Assembly: GCF_050433445.1 (NCBI RefSeq)
Contig: NZ_JBNPXF010000011.1
Location: 35,868 to 99,867, forward strand
Reading direction: 5' to 3'
DNA length: 64,000 nucleotides
Source of the DNA: Kroppenstedtia sanguinis
Lineage (GTDB): Bacteria; Bacillota; Bacilli; Thermoactinomycetales; DSM-45169
Shown: positions 34,636 through 42,926 of the stretch, piece by piece
Position numbering within the stretch: position 1 is the stretch's first letter
How the letters are laid out: each line of letters starts with the position of its first letter
The notes under the pieces: model-generated
Database searches by the model: none
The model's input: the letters and a program-made list of their open reading frames with translations, nothing else
Told to the model about the DNA's origin: nothing
Program-made: the position numbers and the translations under genes

Positions 34636-35568
34636 GTGCGGAAACGGATTGGAAGTTTATTGATGGTATCGGTACTATGTCTGTCACTTGTCAGCGGGTG
34701 TTCGTTGCCAGGGTTGAGTGGACCCTCTCGCAACACGGTGAAGATTGGTACATTAAACACGACGGAATCCGCTATTGTGAGCCATATTGTTCGCCTCATG
34801 ATTGAAAAAGAGACGGATTTGAACGTGGAAATGATTGAGAATCTGGGATCCTCCACGGTTCAGCATCAAGCGATCACCAGTGGAGATGTGGATATTACCC
34901 CCACACGCTATACCGGGACGGATCTGACTGGAGCATTAGCGATGGAGCCGGAAAAAGATCCGAAAAAAGCACTGAAACAAGTTCAGAAGGAATTTAGCGA
35001 ACGCTTTGACCAGACTTGGTTTGATTCCTATGGTTTTGCGAACTCCTATGCTTTTACCGTTACCCGGAAAAAGGCGGAAGAAGAAAACTTGAAAACCGTG
35101 TCGGATTTAGAGCGGGTGGCTTCCAAACTGAGTTTGGGGGTGGACAGCAGTTGGCTGAAACGAAAAGGAGACGGCTACGAGGGATTTACCAAGACCTATG
35201 GATTTAAATTCAGCCGCACCTTCCCCATGCAAATCGGACTGGTCTATCAGGCAGTGGGAAGTGGAAAAATGGACGTGGTCCTCGCCTACACCACCGACGG
35301 ACGGTTGAAGGCTTTTGATTTGGTCGCCTTAGAAGATGAAAAACGGTTTTTTCCGCCTTATGACGCTTCACCGGTGGCCCGGAATGATGTGCTGAAAAAG
35401 CATCCCGAAATCCGAGGTATTTTGGAGAGGTTGGCAGGTAAAATCGATACCGACACCATGTTGGAGCTGAACTATGAAGCGGATGTCAATATGAAAGAGC
35501 CGGCGACGGTCGCCGAAGAGTTTCTGGAGAAACACGATTACTTCGAGCATAAGCCATCTGGGAGGTGA
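34636..35568 (+). CDS. opuCC: Osmoprotectant-binding lipoprotein OpuCC
   Basis: Extracellular receptor for glycine betaine, carnitine or choline. 310 residues from GTG 34636 (GGAGGGAG upstream), lipobox VSGC (Cys22), OpuAC domain with TRYTGTDLTG and WFDSYGFANSYAF. The open frame extends to 34498 but that part overlaps opuCB. Confidence 0.93.
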   Translation: MRKRIGSLLMVSVLCLSLVSGCSLPGLSGPSRNTVKIGTLNTTESAIVSHIVRLMIEKETDLNVEMIENLGSSTVQHQAITSGDVDITPTRYTGTDLTGALAMEPEKDPKKALKQVQKEFSERFDQTWFDSYGFANSYAFTVTRKKAEEENLKTVSDLERVASKLSLGVDSSWLKRKGDGYEGFTKTYGFKFSRTFPMQIGLVYQAVGSGKMDVVLAYTTDGRLKAFDLVALEDEKRFFPPYDASPVARNDVLKKHPEIRGILERLAGKIDTDTMLELNYEADVNMKEPATVAEEFLEKHDYFEHKPSGR

Positions 35569-35573
35569 GATCC

Positions 35574-36239
35574 TTGGAAACGATCCATGGAGTGTGGACC
35601 TATTACTCCCAAAATGCAGGCTATGTGTGGGAGCAATTTTACCGGCACTTTTTGATGTCCGCATACGGGGTTATATTTGCAGCTATAGTAGCTATTCCCG
35701 TAGGAATCATGATTGCCCGTTATCATCGGTTGAGCGGCTGGGTTTTGTCCTTGGCCAATATTATCCAAACGGTTCCGGCATTGGCGATGTTGGCTATTCT
35801 GATGTTGGTGATGGGATTGGGAGCTAACACTGTGGTGGTTGCACTCTTTTTGTACTCCCTGTTGCCGATTATTAAAAATACCTACACAGGGATTCGCAAT
35901 GTAGACCATACCTTATTGGAGTCAGGAGAAGCCATGGGGATGACCAAGTTCCAAATCCTGCGGATGGTGGAATTGCCCCTATCTCTGTCTGTCATCATGG
36001 CCGGTCTCCGAACCGCCCTCGTAATTGCCATCGGGATTGCCACGGTGGGAACGTTTATCGGAGGTGGGGGTCTGGGTTCGATTATCGTGCGGGGAACCAA
36101 TGTGACAGACGGGACCGTCATTATCCTGGCAGGAGCGATTCCCACCGCGCTGATGGCTGTGCTAGCGGATATCATGATGGGTTGGCTGGAGCGTCGGCTG
36201 TCGCCGGTAGATACCAAAGCGATGAAGAACTCCGCTTGA
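35574..36239 (+). CDS. opuCD: Osmoprotectant ABC transporter permease OpuCD
   Basis: Second permease, 221 residues from TTG 35574, which is six bases after GGAGGTG; GTG 35565 overlaps that site. EAA loop ESGEAMGMTKFQILRM. It closes the opuCABCD operon. Confidence 0.92.
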   Translation: METIHGVWTYYSQNAGYVWEQFYRHFLMSAYGVIFAAIVAIPVGIMIARYHRLSGWVLSLANIIQTVPALAMLAILMLVMGLGANTVVVALFLYSLLPIIKNTYTGIRNVDHTLLESGEAMGMTKFQILRMVELPLSLSVIMAGLRTALVIAIGIATVGTFIGGGGLGSIIVRGTNVTDGTVIILAGAIPTALMAVLADIMMGWLERRLSPVDTKAMKNSA

Positions 36240-36273
36240 TCCGAAACCACTTCAACGAACAGGGTGAGGGAAA

Positions 36274-38049
36274 TTGCAAAGACAGAGGGGGGTGCATGTG
36301 ATCTCATCCAACGTGATCTTGGAGAAAAACGTTCCTTGTATCCTACGGGATCAAACCGTGCTTTACGCCGACATTTATCGACCGGACCAACCGGGAACCT
36401 TCCCGGTGTTGTTGACCCGGTTGCCGTACAGTAAAGACCTTCCTATGTTTTCACACCGTTATCTCGATCCCAACCGGCTGGTCGGAGAAGGCTATGTGGT
36501 CATCATTCAGGATGTTCGGGGTCGATATCAATCAGAAGGGGAATTTCGCCCCTTTCAAGGTGAGGCGGAAGACGGATATGACACGGTGGAATGGGCTGCT
36601 TCGTTGCCGTACGCTTCAGGAAAAGTGGGGATGTTCGGTCTTTCCTACTACGGATTCACACAGTTGATGGCAGCAACGGAGCGTCCCCCACATCTGGGCG
36701 CTATCTTTCCCGCGATGACCCTGAACGATCTGCGAAAGGGGGTCTTGTTTCACCAGGGTGCTTACGAATTGGGCCTATGGGAAACATGGATCGTGGAATC
36801 GATGCTCCCGGATCTCATCAAAAGGAAATACGGGGACACTCCAGCTTATACACAATCCATGACCCGAATGGCACAAAATTATAACCGGATCGAAGGGTGG
36901 GATCGGAACGCACCCCTGGATGCATGGCCCCTTGTCGAAGAATTGGGTGTGGAGGAATTTTTCTCGGAGTTGCTGAAGCATCATGTGGAAGACGATTTTT
37001 GGGAAAAGACTAGTTTACAAGGCAAGTACGGGCAAATCCGAGTCCCGGCTTATCATGTTGGCGGGTGGTACGATTGCCTGCTGGGTCCCACGTTGGAAAA
37101 TTTCAGGGAATTGCAGGCAAAGGGCGGGGGTTTGGCGAAGCATCATCAAAAATTGCTTATCGGACCCTGGGGTCACGGCGATTTCAGTTCGGTGGTGGGT
37201 GAACGTTCTTTTGGTATCCAGGCTTCCGGCGATGGGATCGATCTTCAGGAAGATCTGAACCAGCTCCATCTTCGTTGGTTTGATTACTGGCTGAAAGGAA
37301 TCGAGACCCAGGTGATGGAGGAGCCCCCGGTGAAAATCTTTGTCATGGGGATCAACCGGTGGCGAAATGAAGAGGAATGGCCTTTGGCCCGTACTCGGTA
37401 TGTACCTTATTACTTTCACAGTGCAGGCAGTGCCCGCACCCGGCAGGGAGACGGAGGCCTGTCGACGGAGAAGCCCGGGGATGAGCCCTGCGACAGTTTC
37501 ATATACGACCCGGGAAATCCGGTGCCAACACAAGGAGGAGCCACCTTATATGCCGGAGTAAACACGATGGGCCCGCGTGATCAAAGGGAGATCGAGGAGC
37601 GGGAGGATGTACTCGTCTATACATCGGAACCCTTAACGGAGCCCCTGGAGGTTACAGGGGATGTCCAGGTGATTCTCTGGGCGGCCACAGATGCGAAGGA
37701 TACGGATTTTACCGCTAAGCTAGTGGATGTGATGCCGGATGGGAGGGCTTACAATCTGACTGACGGCATCCTTCGCGCCCGCTATCGAGAGGGAGTCCAA
37801 CCCGCGGCGGACTTAAATGGGGAAGTGGTGGAGTATTCAATCGACTTGTGGGCGACCAGCAATGTGTTTCTTCCAGGTCACCGCATCCGGATCGAGATCT
37901 CTTCCAGTAACTTTCCCCGTTTTGATCCCAATCCTAATACGGGAAAAACTCTGAAAGAGAGCAAGGAGATCCGGAAGGCCAAGCAAAGGATTTATCATTC
38001 GGCAAAGACTCCTTCCCATGTTCTGCTACCTGTGATCCCAGTGCAATGA
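36274..38049 (+). CDS. CocE/NonD-family hydrolase (X-Pro dipeptidyl-peptidase S15-like)
   Basis: Alpha/beta hydrolase of 591 residues. Catalytic Ser lies in GLSYYG, the Asp probably in GGWYDCLL and the His in GPWGHGDFSS; the C-terminal jelly-roll domain (PLEVTGDVQVILWAAT...) is the PepX_C type. Members cleave esters, acyl groups or proline peptides, so the substrate is not predictable. The start is TTG 36274 or GTG 36298 (GGGGGG five bases upstream). No operon partner. Confidence 0.9.
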   Translation: MQRQRGVHVISSNVILEKNVPCILRDQTVLYADIYRPDQPGTFPVLLTRLPYSKDLPMFSHRYLDPNRLVGEGYVVIIQDVRGRYQSEGEFRPFQGEAEDGYDTVEWAASLPYASGKVGMFGLSYYGFTQLMAATERPPHLGAIFPAMTLNDLRKGVLFHQGAYELGLWETWIVESMLPDLIKRKYGDTPAYTQSMTRMAQNYNRIEGWDRNAPLDAWPLVEELGVEEFFSELLKHHVEDDFWEKTSLQGKYGQIRVPAYHVGGWYDCLLGPTLENFRELQAKGGGLAKHHQKLLIGPWGHGDFSSVVGERSFGIQASGDGIDLQEDLNQLHLRWFDYWLKGIETQVMEEPPVKIFVMGINRWRNEEEWPLARTRYVPYYFHSAGSARTRQGDGGLSTEKPGDEPCDSFIYDPGNPVPTQGGATLYAGVNTMGPRDQREIEEREDVLVYTSEPLTEPLEVTGDVQVILWAATDAKDTDFTAKLVDVMPDGRAYNLTDGILRARYREGVQPAADLNGEVVEYSIDLWATSNVFLPGHRIRIEISSSNFPRFDPNPNTGKTLKESKEIRKAKQRIYHSAKTPSHVLLPVIPVQ

Positions 38050-38057
38050 TTCTGAAA

Positions 38058-38097
38058 GGAACCCGCCCGGCAAATGCCGGGTGGGTTCCTTTCCTTC
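38058..38097 (+). terminator. Terminator after the CocE-type gene
   Basis: GGAACCCGCCCGGCA pairs with TGCCGGGTGGGTTCC, followed by TTTCCTT. Confidence 0.85.
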
Positions 38098-38125
38098 GGG
38101 GAAGAAGCAGCATTCTTCTCTGATC

Positions 38126-38587
38126 TTAGGGGTGTTTTGTCATCGATGCCGGTTCATAGGATTGATCCCGGAGGACAACGGTTTCAGGTTGGATTCGGAT
38201 CAGGACGTTGCTGTCATCCAGGTTTTGAAACCGGGGATCCCAGGACTCTTCATCGGGACCCAGGTAGCGAGAGAGCAAGCGGGTGGCGATCCCGGTATCG
38301 AAGGGTTCTACCGTGGCCTGTCCCCGGATGCCGGCATGAAATACTTGGCCGCTCTCCCGGTGGAATTGGACAATCCCCACAGCGCATCGTGGATCTTTCC
38401 GGATCCGGTCCGGAAAGCTGTCCGTGGATGGAATACCGATGATCCATAAATATCCCCCCTCCCAATGAAACCAGACCGGGGAATTCCGGGGACCTTCTTC
38501 ACAGACTGTGGAGAGGTGAGCAAATAGCGGCTGGGCAAGGAAATTCTCTAGGTCAAAACTGTGTTTCCGATCGCGGATGATTTTCAT
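38126..38587 (-). CDS. Pyridoxamine 5'-phosphate oxidase-family protein
   Basis: Split-barrel flavin-binding type protein of 153 residues (LFAHLSTVCEEGPRNSPVWF near the N-terminus, then GGYLWIIG). It is too short and lacks the C-terminal PNPOx dimerisation domain of PdxH, so it is a general PPOX-class protein of unknown substrate (F420/FMN-binding relatives). Single gene. Confidence 0.8.
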   Translation of the reverse strand: MKIIRDRKHSFDLENFLAQPLFAHLSTVCEEGPRNSPVWFHWEGGYLWIIGIPSTDSFPDRIRKDPRCAVGIVQFHRESGQVFHAGIRGQATVEPFDTGIATRLLSRYLGPDEESWDPRFQNLDDSNVLIRIQPETVVLRDQSYEPASMTKHP

Positions 38588-39021
38588 ACCTAAACTCCTC
38601 CTCTAGGAAAAGATGTTTCCCCCTTCTCCAACTCAGGAAGATTTCCTTTGAAGGAAAGTAGGTATTCTCCGGTCTGGTAAACAAGATCTATCCCGGCAGT
38701 TGGATGACAATATTTGAGGGAGAGTGGGATTGTTTCTTATTCCACCTAAATGGAAGTACCTGAGGTGCTAAGGTCGATGGAGTGGCGCCCGATTTTCTCT
38801 CCTGAAATAGGAATGATTAGTTAGCACGCCGTTTTAACTTCCGATAATAGTACGTTACCGGAAGTTAGATTATTCCCACCTGAAAGCAGAGGGTGTCTGT
38901 GTGATCATCAGATGGCGGCGACACGGGTCTACTCGGGAAGATGATCAAAAGGACGAATCATAGATTTTTCTCTGTTGATGCATAATAAAGGGGACCTTGT
39001 TGAAGAAGGGAGTTGTTGTAA
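38588..39021. other. Gap with a 9-bp inverted repeat
   Basis: No gene found in this 434-base gap. It holds TAACTTCCG (38835-38843) and its exact inverse CGGAAGTTA (38859-38867), a possible operator or small hairpin. A TTAGCACG near 38820 resembles half of a CIRCE element, but the second half is missing. A possible hsp20 -10 CATAAT lies near 38980. Confidence 0.3.
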
Positions 39022-39474
39022 ATGCGTTTTTTGGAGCGACATGAGGGTCATCCCGATTCCTTGAATCGGTTTCGCCATGAGTTGGACCGTTCTTTTCAGC
39101 GGTTTTTCAATGAACCGCTGTTTCCTGGAGAAGGGTTCGGAGGACAGGGATTTTTACCGGCTCTGAACGTGGAAGAAAAGGCGGATCACTATGAGATCCA
39201 AGTGGAAATCCCGGGAATGGAACCGGATGACGTGGAGATTGAGGTGCAGGGAAACACCCTGGTCATCCGGGGTGAACGGCGGGAGGAACGGAAAGAAGAG
39301 AACCGTTACCACCTGGTGGAAAGCCGTTACGGGACCTTTCAGCGGTCTTTTACTTTACCGAACAACGCGGATATGGAAAGGATCACTGCTGACGCTGAGA
39401 ACGGGGTTCTCCATGTTTATGTGCCGAAAGACCAATCAAGGGAGCCACGGAAGATCCAGATTAACAAACATTGA
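39022..39474 (+). CDS. Hsp20/alpha-crystallin small heat-shock protein
   Basis: ATP-independent holdase chaperone. 150 residues; alpha-crystallin domain from about residue 46 (LPALNVEEKADHYEIQVEIP) to the GVLHVYVPK motif near residue 134. ATG 39022 is preceded by GAAGGGAG. Single gene with its own terminator. Confidence 0.95.
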   Translation: MRFLERHEGHPDSLNRFRHELDRSFQRFFNEPLFPGEGFGGQGFLPALNVEEKADHYEIQVEIPGMEPDDVEIEVQGNTLVIRGERREERKEENRYHLVESRYGTFQRSFTLPNNADMERITADAENGVLHVYVPKDQSREPRKIQINKH

Positions 39475-39556
39475 TGAAGGACAAATGGTGGCCGTCAAAT
39501 CGGAGGTGTCATCTGTTTGAAAAATTTTTTCTCACCTCCTTTTTGATGATGAATAA

Positions 39557-39590
39557 AAAGCCTGTACCCCCAAGGGTTCAGGCCGTTTTC
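39557..39590. terminator. Terminator between hsp20 and the CobW-family gene
   Basis: AAAAAGCCTGTACCC pairs with GGGTTCAGGCCGTTTT around CCAA; it can serve both converging transcripts. Confidence 0.75.
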
Positions 39591-39670
39591 ATTTAAATGG
39601 TGAGGAAAAAACGATGCCGGGAGCGGGTTTGGCTCTGGCGGATTCCCGCTTTCAGAACACCGGATGATGA

Positions 39671-40876
39671 TCACACTTCCGCTGCCGCTTCCTCCGCCCG
39701 GGGAAGAGGATCGGTGAATCGGCTCCAGTCTTGCTTCATTTCCTCCGGCGTCAATAGACAGTTATCCAACGAGGCCTCCAACTCTTGCCGGTCGATCCCG
39801 ATGCCGATCCATACCAGCTGGGTCAAACGATCGCCCCAAACGGGATCCCAATCGTCCTTCACCTCGGGTTGCTCCTGAAAGATGACGGCTTTCTCCGCTT
39901 CGGGCAGGGAGGCTACCCAATAGGCGAATGGACCGATCTGGATCGAAGGCCCGGCTTGACTCACCTGGTAGGCGGCTTCGCTACCGTTGGCCACCCAGGC
40001 GATCCCTTTTGAACGGACGACCTCCTCCGGCCACTCCTCCATCCAGCGGTAGAGACGTTCGGGGTGGAAGGGGAGGCGCCGTTTGTAGACAAAGGAGGAG
40101 ATGCCGTATTCCTCGGTTTCCGGTGTGTGTTCTTCCTGTTCCAGCTCTTTCAGCCATCCCGCCGACTGGCTTGCCTGTTCAAAATCAAACAAGCCAGTGT
40201 TAAGGATTTCTTCAGGCTCCACTTGTCCCTTTACCGTGTGAATAATCCGGGCCTCAGGGGCCAGTTTGCGGAATAGTTTTTCCATCTGATCCAGCTTCTC
40301 TTTTGGTACCAGATCGCATTTGTTGAGGAGGAGCACGTTACAGAACTCGATCTGATCGATCAGCAGGTCGACCACATCCCGGATATCTTCCTCGCCGGCA
40401 GCTTGCTTTCGGTCGAGGAGGGACTCGCCGGAGGAGAAGTCGTGCCAGAAGCGGTTTGCGTCCACCACGGTCACCATGGTGTCCAGACGGCAAAGGGAAG
40501 TCAGATCGATGCCGTTTTCTGTATCTATGTAAGAGAAGGTTTGCGCCACTGGAACCGGTTCACTGATCCCCGTCGATTCGATCAGGATGTAGTCAAACTG
40601 CGCCTCCTGGGCCAAGCGCTCCACTTCAATCAGCAGATCTTCACGCAAGGTGCAACAGATACAGCCGTTGGACATCTCCACCAGCTTCTCCTCTGTGCGG
40701 GAGAGGCCTCCTCCTTGTTTTACCAGGTCGGCATCGATATTCACTTCGCTCATGTCGTTGACGATGACAGCAACTCGGATCCCTTGTCGGTTGTTCAGGA
40801 CATGGTTGAGTACCGTCGTCTTCCCTGCACCGAGATAACCGCTTAATACGGTAACCGGGATTTTCCCCTTTGTCAT
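39671..40876 (-). CDS. CobW/ZNG1-family zinc metallochaperone GTPase (YciC/ZigA type)
   Basis: G3E GTPase that delivers zinc to proteins under zinc starvation in characterised relatives. The 401-residue product has Walker A GYLGAGKT (13-20), the metal motif GCICC (Cys72, Cys74, Cys75), NKCD for guanine recognition and a C-terminal CobW_C domain. A Zur box lies 37 bases upstream, which is strong evidence for a zinc rather than cobalt role. Confidence 0.88.
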   Translation of the reverse strand: MTKGKIPVTVLSGYLGAGKTTVLNHVLNNRQGIRVAVIVNDMSEVNIDADLVKQGGGLSRTEEKLVEMSNGCICCTLREDLLIEVERLAQEAQFDYILIESTGISEPVPVAQTFSYIDTENGIDLTSLCRLDTMVTVVDANRFWHDFSSGESLLDRKQAAGEEDIRDVVDLLIDQIEFCNVLLLNKCDLVPKEKLDQMEKLFRKLAPEARIIHTVKGQVEPEEILNTGLFDFEQASQSAGWLKELEQEEHTPETEEYGISSFVYKRRLPFHPERLYRWMEEWPEEVVRSKGIAWVANGSEAAYQVSQAGPSIQIGPFAYWVASLPEAEKAVIFQEQPEVKDDWDPVWGDRLTQLVWIGIGIDRQELEASLDNCLLTPEEMKQDWSRFTDPLPRAEEAAAEV

Positions 40877-40912
40877 TTTTGATTCACACCTTTCTGAATT
40901 GGGTAGTACAAA

Positions 40913-40927
40913 ACGTAATCATTACGC
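40913..40927 (-). promoter_or_regulatory. Zur box of the CobW-family gene
   Basis: ACGTAATCATTACGC matches the Bacillus Zur consensus TCGTAATNATTACGA at 12 of 14 defined positions, with symmetric flanks (AAA/TTT). Placed at the promoter of the zinc chaperone gene. Confidence 0.8.
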
Positions 40928-41041
40928 TTTGTAATTGGCCAACCCAGTTTATCCAATGGATCGTTTCTTGTCAACGATATTGTTTGAAATATGGATTCCA
41001 GCTCCCTTCTTGAAGAGATGAGTCTTGGGTTATATTCGTAT

Positions 41042-41235
41042 CAGGCGTGTTGATTCACCCTATTTCAGGTAGGAACTAAGGGTCGGAATGGTGGGAGGAT
41101 GAAGAGCCTTTGCGTTCTTTGCAAGAGATTGTAGCCATTCCACCATCCCTGTCTCCTCAAGCAATTTTTAGGATGGGGGCAATGGAAAGAGCGAAAAGAT
41201 CGTTTCATTCCATCAGTGGTTAATGAACAGCCCTG
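41042..41235 (+). mobile_element. MITE-like element, type I, copy C
   Basis: CAGGCGTGTTGATTCACCC at the left and GTTAATGAACAGCCCTG at the right. It lacks the 56-bp CACCCATAGGGCAC block. The flanks tattcgtat / tattgtat are a near duplication differing by one base. It lies between a possible promoter (TATATT at 41031) and the small ORF at 41271. Confidence 0.85.
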
Positions 41236-41237
41236 TA

Positions 41238-41252
41238 TTGTATCTATTACGA
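41238..41252 (+). promoter_or_regulatory. Possible degenerate Zur site before the small ORF
   Basis: TTGTATCTATTACGA has a perfect right half (ATTACGATTT) of the Zur box and 4 of 7 matches in the left half. The left half abuts the duplication made by element C. Confidence 0.35.
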
Positions 41253-41270
41253 TTTACAATAGGAGGTCAA

Positions 41271-41381
41271 GTGGATACTCACATGGCCCCCCTCGAAAGT
41301 CGAATCAAGAGAAGGGTCCAGACGATTCAGCTAACCGTATTCATCACCGGAGTTTGTTCCTGTCCGGCCCGGATACAATGA
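41271..41381 (+). CDS. Small cysteine-containing peptide gene, 36 residues
   Basis: GTG 41271 is preceded by AGGAGG (six bases), the frame codes for 36 residues with N-terminal basic part (SRIKRRVQ), a short hydrophobic stretch (LTVFITGV) and CSCPARIQ at the end, and a strong terminator follows five bases after the stop. No family recognised. The combination of ribosome site, ORF and terminator is the argument that it is a gene; MITE copies C and D flank it on both sides. Confidence 0.5.
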   Translation: MDTHMAPLESRIKRRVQTIQLTVFITGVCSCPARIQ

Positions 41382-41384
41382 AAA

Positions 41385-41416
41385 AACGATGATCAATTGG
41401 TGACCATCGCTTTTTT
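41385..41416. terminator. Terminator split at its T-tract by copy D
   Basis: CGATGATCA / TGACCATCG-type stem around ATTG, with AAAAAA before and TTTTTT after. Copy D begins in the last T. It would end the small ORF transcript and, before insertion, the P450 transcript on the other strand. Confidence 0.75.
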
Positions 41417-41611
41417 AGGCGTGTTGATGAACCCTATTTTAGGCAGAAAATAAGGTCGGGATGGTGGAACGGTGAAGAGCCTTTGCGCTCTTGACAAGAG
41501 ATCGTAGCCGTTCCACCATCCCCGTCCCCTCAAGCCATATTTTGTGATGAGGCAATGGGAAGAGCGAAAGGGTTGTTTCGTTCCCATCATCCACTTTAAT
41601 CAACAGCCCTG
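41416..41611 (+). mobile_element. MITE-like element, type I, copy D
   Basis: AGGCGTGTTGATGAACCC at the left, ATCAACAGCCCTG at the right, flanked by a perfect 9-bp duplication tcgcttttt (41407-41415, 41612-41620). The duplicated target is the end of a terminator stem plus its T-tract. Confidence 0.92.
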
Positions 41612-41642
41612 TCGCTTTTTATATAATGTTCTCCGGACTGGA

Positions 41643-42797
41643 TCATCTCCGCCTAAAGGTGACCGGCAGGTTGGGGACGCCGTAGACGATGGGACTGTGG
41701 ATTCCCTCCAGCACTGTCTCTGGTCGGATTCGGATGTCGGAGAAGCGGCGGAGCAATTCCTCCAGAGAGATCACGGCCTCCAGACGGGCGAGGGGGGCAC
41801 CGAGACAAAAGTGAACCCCGTGGCCGAAGGCGATGTGGCCTCTGGAATCCCGGTCGATATCGAACCGATCGCCGTCGGGGAAGTGATTATCGTCCCGGTT
41901 GGCGGAAGCGATCCAAGCAAAGACGTACTCTCCCTTTCCCAGGGTCTCACCACCCAGTTCTGTATCCGTGGTCACCCGTCGGGACATCCCTTTCACCGGA
42001 GATCGGTGGCGAAGGACTTCTTCCACCGCGTGGGGGATCGCCTTCGGCTGTTGCCGCAGCCGGTCTTCAATGGGGGGCTCCTCGTCAAAGCAGAGAAACG
42101 CATTGGCGATCAGGTTAGTCGTCGTCTCGTTGCCGGCGACAAGGAGCAGAGCGCAGAAGCCGAGTAGGTCCATGTCGGAGAGGTGTTCTCCCTCGGTTTC
42201 AACCGCCAGCAACCCGCTGATCAGGTCTTCTTGGGGATGCTGGCGGCGTTCCTCCAGCATCTGCAGAAAGTACTCGACCATCTCTTGCTGCACCTGGTTA
42301 AAGGAAAGGGCTTTTTCCTCCAACTGAGGTCCTTCTGCAGCCACCACCACATCGGACCACAGCTTGAACCTTTCCCGGTCTTTCGGCGGCACCCCCAGCA
42401 GTTCCGCGATCACAATTACGGGTAAGGGATAGGCAAAGTCCTGCACGATGTCCATCTCTTCCCCGTGGATTTTTTCCAGCAGCCCGATGGCGATTTCCCG
42501 GATCCGGGGTTCCAGGCGGCGGATCGCCCGGGGTGTGAAAGCCTGAGAGACGAGAGAGCGGAGTTGCCGGTGGCGGGGTGGATCCAGCTGGAGCATGCTG
42601 GCACCGAATACATTATCGGTGGAATCTCCGGTACAGGAGGAAAAATAGCGGTAATCCGACAGCACCCGTTTTACATCCTCATAACGGAACACATGCCAGA
42701 CGCCCGTCTCCGGATCCTTCCAGACGGGTCGATGTTCACGCATCTCACGATACCAGGGAAAGGGGTTGACTTCCTTCCAGATCGTCGTCATCTTCAA
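41643..42797 (-). CDS. Cytochrome P450
   Basis: Heme monooxygenase of about 384 residues. It has the I-helix oxygen-activation motif AGNETT, the ExxR pair in EEVLRHR and the heme-binding loop FGHGVHFCLG with the Cys ligand. It is a soluble bacterial class I type, needing a separate ferredoxin and reductase not found nearby. TTG ending at 42797 has GGAGGG seven bases upstream; ATG two codons later is the alternative. Substrate unknown; no biosynthetic cluster around it. Confidence 0.94.
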   Translation of the reverse strand: MKMTTIWKEVNPFPWYREMREHRPVWKDPETGVWHVFRYEDVKRVLSDYRYFSSCTGDSTDNVFGASMLQLDPPRHRQLRSLVSQAFTPRAIRRLEPRIREIAIGLLEKIHGEEMDIVQDFAYPLPVIVIAELLGVPPKDRERFKLWSDVVVAAEGPQLEEKALSFNQVQQEMVEYFLQMLEERRQHPQEDLISGLLAVETEGEHLSDMDLLGFCALLLVAGNETTTNLIANAFLCFDEEPPIEDRLRQQPKAIPHAVEEVLRHRSPVKGMSRRVTTDTELGGETLGKGEYVFAWIASANRDDNHFPDGDRFDIDRDSRGHIAFGHGVHFCLGAPLARLEAVISLEELLRRFSDIRIRPETVLEGIHSPIVYGVPNLPVTFRRR

Positions 42798-42869
42798 AAC
42801 GGTTCCCTCCTTATGATGAAGCCGGTTTAGAGGTTCACCCCATCTTACCATGAAGTAATGTGATAAATA

Positions 42870-42895
42870 GAAAAACCCATCCAAGGACGGGTTGA
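42870..42895. terminator. Hairpin between trhO remnant and P450
   Basis: AAAACCCATCC pairs with GGACGGGTT with one mismatch and an A/T-run on the minus-strand 3' side, suited to end the minus-strand trhO transcript. Confidence 0.55.
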
Positions 42896-42926
42896 ATGTA
42901 TCGAATAAATCTGGAAGGCGGGGGGA

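Noticed and set aside
38815..38845. CIRCE element upstream of hsp20
   Set aside because: Only one half-site-like TTAGCACG; no GAGTGCTAA partner at nine bases.
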